8,588 nucleotides of DNA. Origin: DATGSF01 sp035302865 (GTDB taxonomy: Bacteria > Bacteroidota > Bacteroidia > Chitinophagales > Chitinophagaceae). Under the pieces are notes generated by a model. It was not told the DNA's origin, searched no databases, and saw only the letters and a list, made by a program, of their open reading frames with translations. The translations under genes and the position numbers were made by a program. The stretch is taken from the NCBI GenBank assembly GCA_035302865.1, contig DATGSF010000117.1:1-8588 (forward strand), in the 5' to 3' direction. Below, in pieces: positions 5,703-8,588 of this stretch. Numbering within the stretch: the stretch's first letter is position 1; every line of letters begins with the position of its first letter.

Positions 5703-7517
5703 TTATTTTTCCTCTTTCTGCTTTAATGCTTTAGCAGCTTTAGTTCTTTCTATTTCATCTAAAATGATTTTTCTCAGGCGGATGGAAATTGGTGTAACTT
5801 CAATACATTCATCAGCTTCAATATATTCCATACACTCTTCTAAGCTTAATTTAATTTTTGGTGCAATATTAGTTGCTGCATCGGAACCACTTGCGCGCAT
5901 ATTGGTTAATTTTTTACCTTCAATAATATTAACACTAAGGTCGCCTGGGTTTACATTTTCAGCAATTATTTGACCAGCATACACCTCCTCACCTGGATCT
6001 ATAAAGAAAGTTCCACGATCTTGCATTCTATCGATAGAATATGCTGTAGCTGTTCCTGCTTGTTTTGCTAATAAAACACCATTATTTCTGCCTGTTATAG
6101 CCCCTTTAAATGGTTTATATTCACTAAATCTGTGTGCCATTACCGCTTCGCCACCTGTTGCTGTCAGTATTTGAGAACGAATTCCAATTAATCCCCTAGA
6201 TGGTATATCAAATTCTAAATGCTGCATATCACCTTTGTTCTCCATGACAAGCATTTCCCCCTTTCTTTGGGTAACTAATTCAATCACCTTACCACTAACT
6301 TCGCTTGGAGCATCCACCACTAAACTCTCATAAGGTTCCATTTTTACCCCATCAATTTCTTTAATGATTACTTGTGGTTGTCCTATTGTTAATTCATAAC
6401 CCTCTCTACGCATGGTTTCCACTAATACACTTAAATGTAAAATTCCTCTACCATACACTAAAAACTTATCAGCATCATCAGTGTCTTCCACACGCAAAGC
6501 AAGATTTTTTTCTAATTCCTTGTGCAGACGATCTCTAATATTTCTAGAAGTAACAAATTTTCCTTCTTTACCAAAAAATGGAGAATTGTTAATCCCAAAA
6601 ACCATATTCATCGTAGGTTCATCTATTTCTAAGAAAGGCAAAGCTTCTGGATGTTCGGCATCAGCTATAGTTTCCCCAATATTAAAATCTTCAATTCCTA
6701 CAACTGCACAAATGTCTCCAGCAAAAACCTCTTTAGTTTTTCTTTTACCCATGCCCTCAAAAGTATATAATTCACGTACTTTACCTCGTATGTTTTTCCC
6801 ATTCTCCTTACATAAAACAATATTTTGGCCATCTTTTATACTGCCTCTTTGTACGCGACCTACTGCTATTCTTCCTAAAAATGAGGAGTAATCTAAAGAA
6901 GTAATTTGCATTTGTAATGGACCTTCTTCAACTTGTGGTTCAGGTACATGTTCAATAATAGCATCTAAAACAGTTTCTATACTACCAGCCGGTTCTGGAC
7001 TCGTATTATACCAGCCTGCCTTAGCAGATCCATATAAAGCAGGAAAATCCAATTGTTCTTCAGTTGCATCTAGTTGAAAAAATAAATCAAATACAGCATC
7101 ATGAACTTCTTCCGGACGACAGTTTTCTTTATCTACCTTATTAATAATAACTAATGGTTTTAAATTTAATTCTAATGCTTTTTGCAATACAAAACGCGTT
7201 TGTGGCATAGGACCTTCAAAAGCATCTACTAATAAAATTACCCCGTCAGCCATTTTTAATACACGTTCCACTTCACCTCCAAAATCTGCGTGCCCTGGTG
7301 TATCAATAACATTGATTTTATAATCTTTATAAGTAACTGATATGTTTTTACTTAAAATGGTAATCCCACGCTCTCTCTCCAATTCGTTATTGTCCATAAT
7401 CAAACCTTCAGTAGCTTCACTTCCACGAATTTCTTGTGTAGCATGGATAATTTTGTCCACCAAAGTAGTTTTACCATGGTCAACGTGTGCAATAATTGCG
7501 ATGTTTCTAATCTTCAT
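5703..7517 (-). CDS. typA: TypA/BipA ribosome-binding translational GTPase
   Basis: The product is a cytoplasmic GTPase of the EF-G/LepA class that binds the ribosome. In other bacteria it supports 50S assembly and growth at low temperature or under stress (family knowledge). At 604 residues it is full length. The GTPase motifs are complete: G1 AHVDHGKT (10-17), G2 Thr53 in RGITI, G3 DTPGH (72-76), G4 NKVD (126-129) and a G5-like GSAKAG (163-168). Beta-barrel domain II follows at about 200-290, then EF-G-like domains to about 480, and the BipA-specific C-terminal domain with DRMQDRGTFF (497-506) and NMRASGSDAATN (539-550). The ATG at 7517 opens directly on the conserved MKIRNIAIIAHVDHGKTT start, so it is secure. 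The gene appears to be transcribed alone, from its own promoter at 7566-7596 to a terminator at 5649-5683. Confidence 0.98.
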   Translation of the reverse strand: MKIRNIAIIAHVDHGKTTLVDKIIHATQEIRGSEATEGLIMDNNELERERGITILSKNISVTYKDYKINVIDTPGHADFGGEVERVLKMADGVILLVDAFEGPMPQTRFVLQKALELNLKPLVIINKVDKENCRPEEVHDAVFDLFFQLDATEEQLDFPALYGSAKAGWYNTSPEPAGSIETVLDAIIEHVPEPQVEEGPLQMQITSLDYSSFLGRIAVGRVQRGSIKDGQNIVLCKENGKNIRGKVRELYTFEGMGKRKTKEVFAGDICAVVGIEDFNIGETIADAEHPEALPFLEIDEPTMNMVFGINNSPFFGKEGKFVTSRNIRDRLHKELEKNLALRVEDTDDADKFLVYGRGILHLSVLVETMRREGYELTIGQPQVIIKEIDGVKMEPYESLVVDAPSEVSGKVIELVTQRKGEMLVMENKGDMQHLEFDIPSRGLIGIRSQILTATGGEAVMAHRFSEYKPFKGAITGRNNGVLLAKQAGTATAYSIDRMQDRGTFFIDPGEEVYAGQIIAENVNPGDLSVNIIEGKKLTNMRASGSDAATNIAPKIKLSLEECMEYIEADECIEVTPISIRLRKIILDEIERTKAAKALKQKEEK

Positions 7518-7561
7518 AAAAATAAATGTAAAAATGTTGTCTTTCTTCTCTAAAGAAAAAG

Positions 7562-7575
7562 CCTACAAAAGTAGG
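7562..7575. repeat. Short palindrome over the typA -7 element
   Basis: CCTAC (7562-7566) and GTAGG (7571-7575) form a perfect 5-bp inverted repeat around AAAA. It overlaps the proposed -7 box. Leftward it is followed by CTTTTTCTTT, so it could also be a weak terminator for the upstream transporter gene or a repressor-type operator. The sequence does not decide among these. Confidence 0.55.
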
Positions 7576-7596
7576 ATAAATTATTGACATTGCCAA
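7566..7596 (-). promoter_or_regulatory. Bacteroidota-type promoter for typA
   Basis: On the minus strand, TACTTTTG (7573-7566) matches the Bacteroidota -7 consensus TAnnTTTG exactly. A TTG (7596-7594) lies 20 bases upstream as the -33 element. Transcription would begin near 7560, leaving a leader of about 40 bases. That leader is AT-rich and has no Shine-Dalgarno sequence, as is usual in the phylum. Confidence 0.65.
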
Positions 7597-7663
7597 TTTG
7601 TAGAAAATTTATATAAAGAATTTTAATTTGACTAATTCATAGCTAAAGAAAGGTGCTATTTGA

Positions 7664-8588
7664 TTATAAAGTATGCTTCTTGTTTTCTAAAACATTTTCT
7701 AAATTCCAATTAATAGTTTTTTCATGCGGATGTTGTCGCACAGGACAGTTTTTAACACTGCAAATTTTGCAACTATATGGTTGACAAGGGTCAATATGGA
7801 GAAAAAACTCGTATTGATGAAAAGAAAATTCATTCACGGTTTTATCAAATTTTTCGACTAATTCATGACCTTCTTGTATGGTATAATAATAGGGAATGGT
7901 AATATGTGCATCTATATGAAGCATGCTTCCGTATTGTATCACTCGTAAATTATGTAAATCAATCCAATCATTTTCTCTGTTTTCGTTAATATGATTAATT
8001 AAAGAGCTTAGTAATTTAATATTAGCCTCATCCATAATGCCCCCGATGGATTTCCGCAATATTAAAAATCCTTCGTAAAGAATATAACATGCAATTAAAA
8101 TTCCAATAATAGGATCTAACCAAAACCATTTTGTCCATTGCATTAAAATGATAGAAAATATAATTCCTAAAGAAGTGATTGCATCTACACGTAAATGTTT
8201 ACTTGTCGCTTGTATAGTAGGGGAGTTAACTTTATCTGCTTTTTTTTCCCAATAAATACTTCCTGCAATATTCATAATACTTGTAATGCCTAGAAAATAA
8301 GCACCTAAATCTAAAGAATCTAATTCTTGTATATGTTGAAAATGACTAATTGCTTGATATAAAATAATAAAAGCCGCAAAACATATTAAAGTTCCTTCAA
8401 TTACTGCTGCTAGAAATTCTATTTTTCCATGTCCATACGGATGATTTCTATCTCTAGGTTGACTCGCTAACCATACTGCATATAAACCAAAAAAAGAAGT
8501 AGCAATATTTACAGTACTTTCCATAGCATCGGTGAAAATGGCTACGGAATCAGTAATTAACCACGCAATAAGTTTTAATGTAAAGATT
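7664..8588 (-). CDS. Cation diffusion facilitator (CDF) metal transporter, partial (N-terminus beyond window)
   Basis: A divalent-metal/proton antiporter of the inner membrane, probably exporting Zn, Fe, Mn or a similar ion. The frame stays open from the ATG at 8524 to the window edge, and those 21 extra codons encode a CDF-like stretch (WLITDSVAIFTDA) that runs into MESTVN. The ATG at 8524 is therefore internal and the true start lies beyond 8588. TM2 carries D-A-M-E-S, with Ser where YiiP-type proteins have the second Asp. HPYGHGK marks the loop after TM3. TM5 holds HLRVD, the HxxxD metal-site pair. About five hydrophobic segments are visible before a cytosolic domain that begins after RKSIGGIMDEA. 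That domain ends in a cysteine cluster, C-x4-C-x2-C-x4-C, followed by HPH. The stop is 146 bases before typA. Metal specificity cannot be assigned. Confidence 0.9.
   Translation of the reverse strand, partial: IFTLKLIAWLITDSVAIFTDAMESTVNIATSFFGLYAVWLASQPRDRNHPYGHGKIEFLAAVIEGTLICFAAFIILYQAISHFQHIQELDSLDLGAYFLGITSIMNIAGSIYWEKKADKVNSPTIQATSKHLRVDAITSLGIIFSIILMQWTKWFWLDPIIGILIACYILYEGFLILRKSIGGIMDEANIKLLSSLINHINENRENDWIDLHNLRVIQYGSMLHIDAHITIPYYYTIQEGHELVEKFDKTVNEFSFHQYEFFLHIDPCQPYSCKICSVKNCPVRQHPHEKTINWNLENVLENKKHTL

Noticed and set aside
6412..6891. Plus-strand open frame of 159 codons opposite typA
   Set aside because: It lies within the highly conserved typA coding sequence and its translation resembles no family. 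The frames at 5764-5973 and 7342-7587 are rejected for the same reason.
7664..8524. CDF transporter starting at the ATG at 8524
   Set aside because: The upstream codons stay open to the window edge and encode the expected TM2 residues (ITDSVAIFTDA), so this Met is internal and the gene is 5' truncated by the window.

Overview
The DNA is AT-rich and all four protein genes lie on the minus strand. Several points suggest a Bacteroidota (Flavobacteriia-like) chromosome: the encoded TypA resembles TypA proteins of that phylum, no strong Shine-Dalgarno site precedes any start, and typA has a promoter of the Bacteroidota form TTG-N20-TAnnTTTG. This placement is inference, because no 16S gene or other decisive marker is present.

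Layout from left to right. Positions 1-594 hold the 5' part of a gene that runs off the window. It encodes a methyltransferase-like protein of the family often labelled 'restriction endonuclease subunit M'. Nine bases upstream of it, 604-4836 encodes a 1410-residue single-chain restriction-modification enzyme. In order it appears to carry an N-terminal GIY-YIG (T5orf172-like) nuclease, a superfamily 2 DEAH helicase/translocase, a long charged linker, an Eco57I-type N6-adenine methyltransferase (NPPY) and a C-terminal target-recognition region. The two genes probably form one operon transcribed leftward. Positions 4837-5702 are an 866-base non-coding stretch packed with repeats: GCACC palindromes, a duplicated hairpin, two direct copies of a unit of about 220-233 bp, and inside each copy a partly decayed 13-bp periodic array. 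Positions 5703-7517 are typA (bipA), a core translational GTPase, followed by a probable terminator and preceded by a good promoter. Positions 7664-8588 are the 3' part of a cation diffusion facilitator (CDF) metal transporter whose start lies outside the window and whose cytosolic tail has a four-cysteine cluster.

The window thus reads as housekeeping genes (CDF transporter, typA) on the right and a restriction-modification defence operon on the left, with a repeat-rich boundary between them. The most interesting items are the GIY-YIG-helicase-methyltransferase architecture, its companion methyltransferase-like gene, and the 13-bp periodic repeat element, which no standard feature class explains.
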